Made by a program: the position numbers and the translations under genes. From Prostheceraeus crozeri (lineage: Eukaryota > Platyhelminthes > Polycladida > Euryleptidae), in contig CAJQUW010007735.1 of the NCBI GenBank assembly GCA_907163375.1, forward strand, positions 233,501-297,500: a stretch of 64,000 bases of DNA. The letters run 5' to 3'. Under the pieces are notes generated by a model. It was given only the letters and a program-made list of their open reading frames with translations. It was not told the DNA's origin and did not search any database. The stretch's first letter is position 1; the number at the start of each line of letters is the position of its first letter. This document shows positions 60,701 to 64,000 of the stretch, in pieces.

Positions 60701-60783
60701 TCTATTAACTTCTGCTTATCACATTAGAATAATTTGCTTTTAACTTTCAGGTGACAATGAAGATTCCCCAGAAGAACAGCTAA
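18586..60783 (+). CDS. ALDH2: Mitochondrial aldehyde dehydrogenase, ALDH2 type (nine coding exons)
   Basis: NAD-dependent oxidation of aldehydes such as acetaldehyde to acids in the mitochondrial matrix, normally as a homotetramer. CDS exons: 18586-18711, 22055-22159, 24209-24429, 27474-27609, 28713-29034, 33067-33416, 55644-55801, 55864-55978, 60751-60783. Lengths sum to 1566 nt (521 aa plus stop), and all introns are GT-AG with matching phases. Visible functional residues: Asn190 (PWNF), Lys213, GSTEVG at 266-271, Glu289 (LELGGKSPN), the Cys322-324 triplet with nucleophile Cys323, Glu420 (KEEIFGPV) and Glu508, the counterpart of human mature Glu487. All sit 21 residues above human mature numbering. 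The C-terminus is IPQKNS. The basic presequence argues for mitochondrial ALDH2 rather than cytosolic ALDH1. Introns hold all the transposons; nothing interrupts an exon. Confidence 0.95.
19172..19409. repeat. Foldback with about 25-bp arms
   Basis: AGTTTAAGCACAAAATTTCC near 19174 has its near-reverse complement GGAATTTTTGTGCTTAAATT near 19386. The interior is not obviously repetitive. It lies directly before a much larger foldback, so the two may belong to one composite element. Confidence 0.6.
19447..19925. repeat. Large foldback (MITE-like), arms of about 210 bp
   Basis: The left arm, from GGCTGGTTAC (19447) through GCCATAGCGGCCAAGATAT to TTTCACGGATTTT (about 19660), is matched by a reverse-complement arm at about 19728-19925. 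GCCATAGCGGCCAAGA occurs a third time, in direct orientation, in the loop near 19695. No transposase is present, so this would be a non-autonomous or foldback element. Short frames read through both arms in mirror image and are not genes. Confidence 0.8.
22055..22159 (+). CDS. ALDH2: ALDH2 exon 2
   Basis: 35 codons in phase 0 at both ends: [16 protein letters not shown] and [18 protein letters not shown], the N-terminal strands of the NAD-binding domain. Acceptor TTTTCAG, donor AAG|GTGAGT. Confidence 0.95.
22160..24208 (+). other. ALDH2 intron 2
   Basis: 2049 bases between GTGAGT and TTTCCAG. Nothing else is recognisable in it. Confidence 0.85.
24209..24429 (+). CDS. ALDH2: ALDH2 exon 3
   Basis: 221 bases starting [20 protein letters not shown] and including [24 protein letters not shown]. 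It ends inside the Arg151 codon (TAC AG|GTATGA), phase 2. Confidence 0.95.
24430..27473 (+). other. ALDH2 intron 3
   Basis: 3044 bases, GTATGA to TTTACAG. It contains the 25471-25636 foldback. Otherwise it is unremarkable AT-rich sequence. Confidence 0.85.
25471..25636. repeat. MITE-like foldback with 48-bp arms
   Basis: TTTCCACTGGGGAATCCC...GTCTCTCGATATT (25471-25518) is inverted at 25589-25636 with a handful of mismatches, around a 70-base centre. Size and structure fit a small non-autonomous DNA element. No clear target duplication was identified. Confidence 0.75.
27474..27609 (+). CDS. ALDH2: ALDH2 exon 4
   Basis: 136 bases. It completes Arg151 and encodes [15 protein letters not shown] ... 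[18 protein letters not shown], with the oxyanion-hole Asn190 in PWNF. It ends in phase 0 at CAG|GTTAGT. Confidence 0.95.
27610..28712 (+). other. ALDH2 intron 4
   Basis: 1103 bases, GTTAGT to TCTTCAG, with no other feature seen. Confidence 0.85.
28713..29034 (+). CDS. ALDH2: ALDH2 exon 5
   Basis: 322 bases. They encode the NAD-binding core: Lys213 in [10 protein letters not shown], the GSTEVG loop (266-271) and the general-base region LELGGKSPN with Glu289. It ends in phase 1 at GATT|GTAAGT. Confidence 0.95.
29035..33066 (+). other. ALDH2 intron 5
   Basis: 4032 bases, GTAAGT to TTACAG. It contains a 66-bp tandem duplication near 30559. No other coding sense or element is recognised. Confidence 0.8.
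30559..30690. repeat. Tandem duplication, two 66-bp units
   Basis: GCGTTTTGAGAATGCACTAT... and GCGTTTTAAGAGCGCACTAT... start 66 bases apart and share most positions, including CTATTTCATCA.TACTTTT. As 66 is a multiple of three, a short frame stays open across it by chance. Confidence 0.8.
33067..33416 (+). CDS. ALDH2: ALDH2 exon 6
   Basis: 350 bases. They complete Leu304 and encode the active-site loop [13 protein letters not shown], with nucleophile Cys323, followed by [20 protein letters not shown] and [12 protein letters not shown]. It ends in phase 0 after Glu420 at GAG|GTAAGT. Confidence 0.95.
34638..34645. repeat. Target-site duplication TTATTGCT, left copy (P element)
   Basis: Exactly repeated at 37919-37926. 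Eight bases is the P-element length. Confidence 0.95.
34646..37918 (+). mobile_element. P-superfamily DNA transposon, 3273 bp
   Basis: Terminal inverted repeats start CATAGAGGTAGAATAT at the left and the same inward from 37918. They continue with CTTCCCT[G/A]TTAT; the right copy has two extra bases. Ends beginning CAT and an 8-bp duplication fit the P superfamily. The + strand interior encodes a THAP9/P-type transposase carrying a nonsense TAG, a one-base frameshift and a nonsense TGA. This copy is therefore non-autonomous now. Confidence 0.95.
34807..37582 (+). pseudogene. P-element transposase with THAP domain, interrupted
   Basis: The frame starts at ATG 34807 with a THAP DNA-binding domain: CAAYNC, RFP, KW, CSEHF and the closing AVPTIF box. 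A Lys/Arg/Ser linker ends at TAG (35245-35247); the same frame then resumes. The catalytic part shows [13 protein letters not shown] (first Asp), VVADGSSVN (second Asp) and [14 protein letters not shown] one-base shift near 36190 (run of A) is followed by [16 protein letters not shown] and [16 protein letters not shown], which carries the likely catalytic Glu. A TGA at 37100-37102 comes before the C-terminal block ([11 protein letters not shown]...) that ends at 37582. P transposases cut and paste using GTP as cofactor. Motifs are intact; only the frame is broken. Confidence 0.9.
38777..39046. repeat. Tandem array of 54-bp units (left subterminal region)
   Basis: Units beginning GACATACTATGGAAC recur at 38777, 38831, 38885, 38939 and 38993. 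Each contains the inverted pair CATACTATG / CATAGTATG plus TTGCCATCTGACTTG. Middle units are almost identical, so the array expanded recently. Long frames across it on both strands are artefacts of an 18-codon period. Confidence 0.92.
40043..40789 (+). CDS. Acidic-repeat N-terminal region of the TNP2-type transposase
   Basis: The frame begins with a very basic segment ([20 protein letters not shown]), passes through about 4.5 near-identical 22-residue acidic repeats ([16 protein letters not shown] core) and ends [17 protein letters not shown]. That last stretch matches in style the region preceding the next frame. An AG at 40062-40063 (GCATTACAG) may be a splice acceptor, so the true start could be in an upstream exon. 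The following frame continues one base over, so a frameshift near 40780-40790 separates the two. The function of the repeat block is unknown. Confidence 0.6.
   Translation: MIMPFYLHYSFRQHLHGKKERQRLLVRDRVRRHRERQRWRSMVLQVLNEGIERQGSGEEVGRNLEVGHEVERGHDEESHATDSEVGRGHVGSGYEENDDMQATDDEVERGHVGSGYEENDDMQATDDEVGRGHVESGYEENDDMQATDDEVGRGHVGSGYEENDDMQATDDEVGRGHVGSGYEDVATTDELVDNRVAVNLLPRSGRPPTSAPLDLPLYEGSSISEMESAVLILYYIMESETKKALIHF
40291..40590 (+). repeat. Tandem array of 66-bp coding repeats
   Basis: Units starting GAGGTTGGACGAGGTCATGT repeat about 4.5 times at 66-bp spacing with only a few substitutions (for example GGG/GAG in GHV[G/E]SG). The reading frame is kept, giving 22-residue acidic repeats. 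Confidence 0.93.
40792..41895 (+). CDS. TNP2/Transposase_21-like protein, N-terminal two thirds
   Basis: A frame of 367 codons without an ATG at its start, a continuation of the previous frame after a one-base shift. Seen: [23 protein letters not shown], a CPSC...CDEC zinc-binding pair, the core [18 protein letters not shown]...[40 protein letters not shown], the [16 protein letters not shown]ys/His box, and [17 protein letters not shown]. These follow the order of animal and plant TNP2-type transposases. The frame ends at TAA next to AAGTAAGT, so a splice donor is possible. No downstream exon with the rest of the domain is recognisable before 42900. Confidence 0.75.
   Translation: MIRLLCPSGSRVISSKYNLFKLLRQQDFVTYHRFCPSCFKYIGNLESVRHVRSCDECNQNLPSSEQNLDGTFVEFNIASQLEDLLNRFPHLTDEQLRSTRLRDDAVIRSLLDGERHKEFILNHSGDEAIHLSYTWGMDALQFFRTSKYQATPVYLKINEFPNKVKKNEILCLGIWYGTEKTVSKCFLQPLINSLNGLVDPGIRWKDHSVRFHPILGCFDAVQKADLQCIHQFNGSFGCGACHHTGKRIRKGRGFTNVYPFTEDPHPLRTMAETLLIANHVRNGDGTHIDGVLGKSCLFSLSGFDYIADAPPDPLHQLHLGVMKRMLSLWLDRENNGQPWYIGDRINEIDDKIATILISNEMYLSFLI
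42900..43475. repeat. Right subterminal repeat region with CATACTATG words
   Basis: Many direct and inverted copies of CATACTATG, CATAGTATG, CATACCC and GATTCATAC. A block containing GGGTATGTATGTACATACAG and the GTTACATTTTCATACC word occurs twice, offset by 226 bases. The region closes with CTGTACGGG, the right terminus. It mirrors the left 54-bp array in motif content. Confidence 0.85.
43509..43657. repeat. 149-bp near-perfect palindrome (hairpin)
   Basis: ATCTAAAGAGAATGACAAC at the left end is the inverse of GTTGTCATACTCTTTAGAT at the right. The arms of about 70 bases also pair through ACACCAACACCC, a GC-rich CCCCGACCGC.CTCG core and a loop of about 6 bases. It starts 34 bases outside the TNP2-type element. 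It could be a foldback MITE or a source of hairpin RNA; no coding sense. Confidence 0.88.
44205..44212. repeat. Target-site duplication GCTTCCAA, left copy (intact hAT)
   Basis: Exactly repeated at 47097-47104, 8 bp as expected of hAT insertion. Confidence 0.95.
44213..47096 (-). mobile_element. hAT DNA transposon with uninterrupted transposase, 2884 bp
   Basis: Ends CAGTGGCGTAGC (left) and, read inward from the right, CAGGGGCGTAGC match at 11 of 12 positions; TAATCTGAG recurs just inside both. Exact 8-bp target duplications flank it. It contains one - strand transposase frame of 742 codons without interruption. This makes it the best candidate in the window for an element that is, or recently was, autonomous. 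Confidence 0.95.
44454..46682 (-). CDS. hAT transposase (TTF zinc finger, DUF4371, hAT dimerisation domain)
   Basis: A 742-residue frame with all parts of a ZMYM1-like hAT transposase. The TTF-type finger ([21 protein letters not shown], about 47-67) includes NFSNHVKRH...SPTH with the His ligands. The [10 protein letters not shown] segment follows, then [10 protein letters not shown] with catalytic Asp241, [12 protein letters not shown] with Asp308, [11 protein letters not shown], and TTRW with Trp391. The C-terminal dimerisation segment [19 protein letters not shown] carries Glu676. It cuts and pastes DNA at CAG-type ends with 8-bp staggering. The start ATG at 46682 gives a full-length N-terminus ahead of the finger. 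No stop, shift or missing motif is seen. Expression cannot be judged from sequence. Confidence 0.95.
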   Translation of the reverse strand: MATVEELINLQNSPLSYAKKIELKTKGRDKPIFTFEGRRKCNLSVQYQKYEWLTGCPIRKTLFCFPCLIFKPKTTVFSSTRGLLDLANFSNHVKRHIKSPTHLAAITSLKLIGKVRIDEMLNEEFKTLRNMHNEEVRKNREMMRHHIKAALFLVRQGLSFRGHSESTDSPNRGNFIELIKLLSEFSSDPLIKNCVSPDHSLPFSGLSPDIQNDLIKCLYDQVRGEIENRIKGAPFISIIADDTTDISNTSQMAVSVRLVHNGSVFEHLIDLVNVSADRSANNLACVICESLESVGVTKNTSVIGQSYDGASNMMGKHNSVQTKIKEIWPSANFVHCYAHKWALVAQSVSKNIPLVSIFFGFLQNLTTFFRASRKRASMLSSPLPLASTTRWLTRGKSVCAISSKYCEIFNVLENISSESSACSIDCYTRAEAKGLRYQLGNCENVFLLFFFRKVFALSDMMTKKLQGVMIDPAEISSKVADYRANLCELRSEVSFQTFVEEAKQYEPYFFNHEKRVPQINEQHLLDSGYTPSRPKPSSSSSQFEKDKLKRLMYEIIDTLIFQLDQRFENIESLQWIKLFQPSRFDVLKADAFEVVRLVNELKKHHPDLVQEEEEKLRNELHILFTDSDLRVALGEANDPSTLLKQMHSLDLCDALPLVSKALMASQTIALTSVTCERTFSVLRRIKTYLRFTMTQERMKQLVFLSIETSLLKHLSGECSFVDTIIDKFASMKDRQVKLLYRK
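48860..48966. repeat. Tandem duplication, two units of about 54 bp
   Basis: TTCAGCTGTTCTACACCGCG... and TTCAGCTCTTCTACACCACG..., both ending ATCCCTTGGATACG or similar, lie back to back with a few differences. Confidence 0.8.
50267..50285. repeat. (AC)n microsatellite
   Basis: About eight AC units. No other feature is associated with it. Confidence 0.85.
51827..52469 (-). pseudogene. Penelope-like relic: C-terminal GIY-YIG endonuclease
   Basis: On the - strand, a block ending at 52263 reads [15 protein letters not shown], the RT-tail wording seen before the endonuclease in Penelope-like elements. One base over, the frame continues with a CTICTKL Cys pair, [23 protein letters not shown] and RYKEHQR, which form the GIY-YIG nuclease core. 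The block has a nonsense codon near 52265 and a one-base shift. Its sequence is clearly different from the element at 7389-17665, so it is a second lineage. RT motifs are absent; this is a truncated 3' relic. Confidence 0.75.
54287..54562 (-). other. Coding-like stretch of unknown identity
   Basis: On the - strand, a TTTCAG acceptor-like site at about 54563 is followed by about 90 open codons of balanced composition ([20 protein letters not shown]..., Lys/Glu-rich helix, [16 protein letters not shown]). I do not recognise a family. It may be an exon of a gene on the opposite strand inside the intron, a transposon fragment, or chance. Confidence 0.2.
55644..55801 (+). CDS. ALDH2: ALDH2 exon 7
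   Basis: 158 bases: [45 protein letters not shown]. It completes the EEIFGPV cofactor motif begun by exon 6 and ends inside the Trp473 codon (TG|GTATGT). Confidence 0.95.
55802..55863 (+). other. ALDH2 intron 7 (62 bases)
   Basis: GTATGT donor, CCATTTCAG acceptor. This is by far the shortest intron of the gene. Confidence 0.92.
55864..55978 (+). CDS. ALDH2: ALDH2 exon 8
   Basis: 115 bases: [20 protein letters not shown] and [18 protein letters not shown], including Glu508, the counterpart of the human Glu487 position. It ends in phase 0 at ACG|GTAAGT. Reading on without splicing would give about 27 more codons to a stop at 56057. Confidence 0.95.
56744..56945 (+). mobile_element. tRNA-derived SINE, copy 1
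   Basis: The head has an A box-like CGTGGCACAGTGGTTAAG and a B box-like GAGGTCGAGCCCC, the internal RNA polymerase III promoter of tRNA-derived SINEs. An unrelated body and a (CATCAT)n tail follow. CGCTGAT occurs at both edges (56742 and 56944) and may be a short target duplication. It is mobilised in trans by a LINE; none is seen in the window. Confidence 0.82.
58187..59008. repeat. Large inverted repeat with arms of about 280 bp
   Basis: The left arm (58187-58475) runs from GAGCTGATCATAAAAACGGACC through CGAGAGCTTGCATTCTCAGC to GAGCTCTCTTTTGAT. It is inverted at about 58699-59008 with roughly one difference in eight, around a centre of about 220 bases. Both arms stay mostly open in the equivalent frame ([20 protein letters not shown]), but no family is recognisable. 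Likely a foldback element or an inverted duplication of a repeat. Confidence 0.82.
59641..59845 (+). mobile_element. tRNA-derived SINE, copy 2
   Basis: Same family as copy 1: CGTGACACAGTGGTTAAGTG, AGAGGTCGAGACC, GGAAGTCG.CAG.AAGGGCAT.CGG, GGAGTAGTGACGT, then a CATTCATCAT-type tail. It has moderate divergence from copy 1 and lies in the same orientation. No clear target duplication is visible. Confidence 0.8.
60080..60185 (+). repeat. Partial third copy of the 58187 repeat
   Basis: TTTTCAGTAAGAAATATGTAAG, ATAATGAATC, AGGAGAA.GCG and TTGCTCGTTGAATT parallel the 58395-58490 segment of the left arm with many differences. It is a single copy, not inverted. Confidence 0.5.
60751..60783 (+). CDS. 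ALDH2: ALDH2 exon 9 (C-terminus and stop)
   Basis: 33 bases after [17 protein letters not shown] and TAA. The ending closely follows the conserved ALDH1/2 C-terminus, and phase 0 agrees with exon 8. This tiny exon is too short for ORF-based detection. Confidence 0.93.
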   Translation: MTMKIPQKNS

Positions 60784-61003
60784 AGGAATAAATACTTGAA
60801 GACATAACAGTGATCGTTTGCAATAAGTTTCTTGAATGGTGGTGTATTTCATGACATGAACATTATTAAAAAGATGAATGATTCCATATCTCATGCCATT
60901 TCAATCTTGCTAACCTTCGCCCATCCTGCCATTATCTCGGTACACTGCCTTCATTGACTTTGCGAATGCCATATTTTGTAAAGTTTTGATAATACTGACA
61001 CTT

Positions 61004-61009
61004 AATAAA
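61004..61009 (+). terminator. Poly(A) signal AATAAA for ALDH2
   Basis: Canonical hexamer 221 bases after the stop codon, followed by a TTTGCAT.../GTTTTTGTTC T-rich stretch. This gives a 3' UTR of about 240 bases. Confidence 0.75.
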
Positions 61010-61029
61010 CCTTCGTATCTTTGCATAAA

Positions 61030-64000
61030 AACTGAGTTTTTGTTCTATTCTACTGACAATTACTTTGATTAGATCTTGCATTTAGTGACCGTCAGTGAAC
61101 GTTCAAATGGTATTCTGGACTCCTACTTTTGCACAAGTTCTCAGTCTAGTAAATTTCTTGCATTCACTACATGTTGCATGAATGTGACAATAACTAAATT
61201 TCGGGGAATGCCAAACTGCCCACATTTTCAGGGAATTCTAGTTTCACGAAAAGTTGTACGCCACCTCATGCGGGGACACAAGCAGCTGATCAATACGATT
61301 GTCGCCTATTGTCAGCGTAAAAATTGATCTTCTCTCATAGCCTGGATAGATAGTGAGTTCATGATTAAACGAATGAATGAAAGATATTAAAAGCGAGTAT
61401 AGTGATAATGATGCATGGAGTAGACAGACTGGTTCTTACCTAAAAACTTAGAACAAGGATTTATGCCAGAAATCAAGTCATGTCTCACTGTTCGCTACAG
61501 CAGACAAGTTGCATTCAAATAATTGTTCCGAATAACACAAGCAAGCTTTTCCTGCTGTTCAGTCTACTACTGCACAATAAACGTATCCATACTCAACCCC
61601 ACCGAAAGTGTATTAATTGTAAATAAGATACACAATTTAACTGTTATTGCGCCAGCCGAAACGTTGCGCAGCAAATTTCAAATCTTATTGTAATACACTC
61701 GAGAAAAGTCTTTCTAATTTATATTTAATCTTCTCTACCGCCGATGGCCAAAACACAAAAAGCATCGTTCTTCAAAAGACTCCATGTCATTTGTTAACAC
61801 ACTATTGACGAAATTTGCTTATCTCAAAGAGGCATGCCGTTCATTTTCAAAATAACGGGAACAGTAGGCCTAATTATACTGATCACTTCCACGCTCACTT
61901 CAATTACATGAATCCAATAGGTGGTCATTTGAAAAAATAAAGAAATGATATCGCGACAATGTGTTGCTGCATATGCTACCTACATAGAGATCGGTTGCAG
62001 CCGGTTCAACACGTTCGCTGCCGTGGGGCTAAAAACCTTGTGTAAAACCCATTGCCAAAATAAAGTACTGCAATGATCAAAAATATGTATTTGGACTTAC
62101 TAATACCAAAATCAAATCATTTGTTTGAATTTAAAATGTGCGAGTTAACTCGTCATTGGCGATGGAGGCAGCATCATGTCTCCATTACCATGACGAGCTC
62201 ACTCGCGCTTGTTTAATAGGCCCTACGTCTAATTGCAGATTGATTCTGTCTGTTCAGAAATTTAGCGATTTGATAGCATGTTTCGTGTCTCATTATTAAA
62301 TGCCAACCATCCTCAAGCGCTTTCTCAGATCACGGTGGCTACAACTTAGCCATCACATCGAATGACTCACCGCAACCTCAAGATAATGAAGTATCGGTAC
62401 CAGAATAACATTCCCTCATGTATTGTACCAATGGATTCCGTATATTATCAATAACATGTCATGTATACAACATTGTTACCATGCGTCAAATCTTTTTGAT
62501 AGGACATGTACAGGCTCAACACTGCCAAGGCATCAATCTCATAATCAACTTCAGGGAATAATTAACTCCCTGAATCAACTTGATCAATTCCTCATATTTT
62601 CGATATTGTAATTGCACCGGGTTGGAACAAAACCAGCCGCGGATTCAGTGGTGGATCGACTTATTACCTAAACTTTTTAATCCGAATAGTTGTGTCTTTG
62701 AACATTATTCCCCACAAAACGGTAAAACAGCAAAAATTAATAAATTTTCCTCATTCATTGTAACGGATATTCTAAGTTGTTCTGCAATGTTGTTCTGTCA
62801 GCCGCTTTGAATAATAATTTGAAGAATAATTTTCAAGAAACTGTCCGCATGTTTGCGTCATGAAGATTATATTCATACTCCTACAATTTTGCAATTCTTG
62901 ATCATGTGGAGAGACGGATTGCTTTTTGGTGGTCAGCTGAGTATCTGCATTTTGTGCAGCTACGCTGTTATGATCACGCATAATGAAAAACACTGATACG
63001 AACTGAAGACAAGCACAGCTCATGAGACATAGAAATCAATCATCTATTCATTGATGAGTTTGACTCTTCTGCTTGAATCACAGAAGATTGTTTAACTGTG
63101 TCACTTTGCTAGAAATGCAAACTGGTTCAAAACGATGGCACATGCAGGAACTTACTAAGTGAGCAAAAAGAAACTTTCAATACCTTACAGAGATAGGAAA
63201 GATAGTTGTGCGTCGCTTACGGATTGCTGCGAGTTCCTTCAAAGTCCTCCGATCGCCACGATTCCTACATATTCGAGGAATTCAGAACATTGCGCAAAAG
63301 TTTTCTCGATAATGTTGGGCACTCCGATCGCTATTAAAAAATTTAGTAGGCTCACGAAAAAGACGTTCACAAACTTGTCTTTAGAACTTGACATCGACTG
63401 CGTCTCTTTGCTGTGTGATCCGGTTGGTAACAGTCACTGAAACTTTGGCGTGTTTAATGTTGAACTGGCTGCTTATTGTTCGATTTCCATGGTACTACGT
63501 TACCAGACTGTGCCATTTCATCATCGTTACATATCCCAATGCTTCCTTTCTAGTCAAACAGAACAAGAGACGATCTGTCTAATTCTGTGGCGTCAATATT
63601 TTTCAAGATGGATCACAAATGGATAACTCTGCCTCCTGTATTATGCACATGTCTTGTCCTAGTTTGCTGTTTACTGAGCCAATACATTTGCATATATTTT
63701 GATAGGACTCCGACTCCGGGGGTTGATAGGACTCCGGCTTTTGATAAGACTCCGACTCCGGTTGGCCAGTATGTATAGCCGTTTTTTTTAAAAAAATTGT
63801 AACCTACATCACAGAGCATTATAGGTTTACCTGAACCTATCTTTGGTGATCATAATTGCTGCATTAATTATCCAAAGTGTTTAAAATAATTATCAATCAA
63901 TTTCGATGAAAGTTTATCAAATGTCGCTTTAAATTGGATGCATGCGACTCGCCTCCTCCCATTTTGTTGATGTGTGCCTCACACGGTTTTTCTCCAGTCT
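61030..64000. other. Downstream stretch without a recognisable gene
   Basis: Open frames of at most 93 codons (for example 61076-61327, 63159-63440) show no motif that I recognise. A short repeat lies at 63707-63766. The rest is AT-rich. Confidence 0.55.
63707..63766. repeat. Short imperfect tandem repeat GATAGGACTCCG(ACTCCGG)
   Basis: Three imperfect copies of GATAGGACTCCGACTCCGG in about 60 bases, GC-rich against an AT-rich background. Function unknown. Confidence 0.7.

Larger units (their letters stand above)
55979..60750 (+). other. ALDH2 intron 8
   Basis: 4772 bases, GTAAGT to TTTCAG. It contains two tRNA-derived SINEs and a large inverted repeat, listed separately. The 57000-58180 part shows nothing recognisable. 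Confidence 0.88.

Overview
This is a eukaryotic, animal nuclear window, visibly AT-rich, with one interrupted host gene surrounded and filled by transposable elements. The best-supported gene is a mitochondrial aldehyde dehydrogenase of the ALDH2 type on the + strand. I can trace nine coding exons from 18586 to 60783; all have GT/AG borders and phases that join into one 522-codon frame including the stop (521 aa, close to the 517 aa of human ALDH2). The element mix (Penelope-like element, short-LTR Ty3/gypsy, two TTF/DUF4371-type hATs, a THAP-bearing P element, a TNP2-type CACTA relative and tRNA-derived SINEs) points to an invertebrate metazoan. The phylum cannot be fixed from this window alone. 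Layout: 1-7300 holds no gene I can recognise, only small repeats. 7389-17665 is a Penelope-like retroelement on the - strand, split twice. A Ty3/gypsy element (8743-13187, 155-bp LTRs, target duplication ATGAC) sits in one place, and a degenerate hAT (13633-16999, target duplication ACCCGTTT) in the other. With the two insertions set aside the Penelope frame is open throughout. 18586-18711 is ALDH2 exon 1, encoding a basic mitochondrial presequence. Exons 2-6 follow at 22055-33416, with foldback repeats in introns 1 and 3. Intron 6 (33417-55643, 22.2 kb) is a transposon sink. It contains a broken P element (34646-37918, target duplication TTATTGCT), a TNP2-type element with unusual CCCGTACAG ends and long CATACTATG-rich subterminal arrays (38711-43475), a 149-bp near-perfect palindrome (43509-43657), a hAT with an uninterrupted 742-aa transposase (44213-47096, target duplication GCTTCCAA), and a relic of a second Penelope-like lineage (51827-52469). 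Exons 7-9 lie at 55644-60783; intron 8 carries two related tRNA-derived SINEs and a large inverted repeat. A poly(A) signal lies at 61004. After it no gene is recognisable to 64000. How the parts relate: the ALDH2 exons show every catalytic and cofactor residue expected for a working NAD-dependent enzyme, so the insertions appear tolerated because they fall in introns or upstream. The elements are independent of the host gene in function. Their clear ends and target duplications allow a relative order: Penelope first, then Ty3 and hAT into it. The least familiar object is the CCCGTACAG-ended TNP2-type element.
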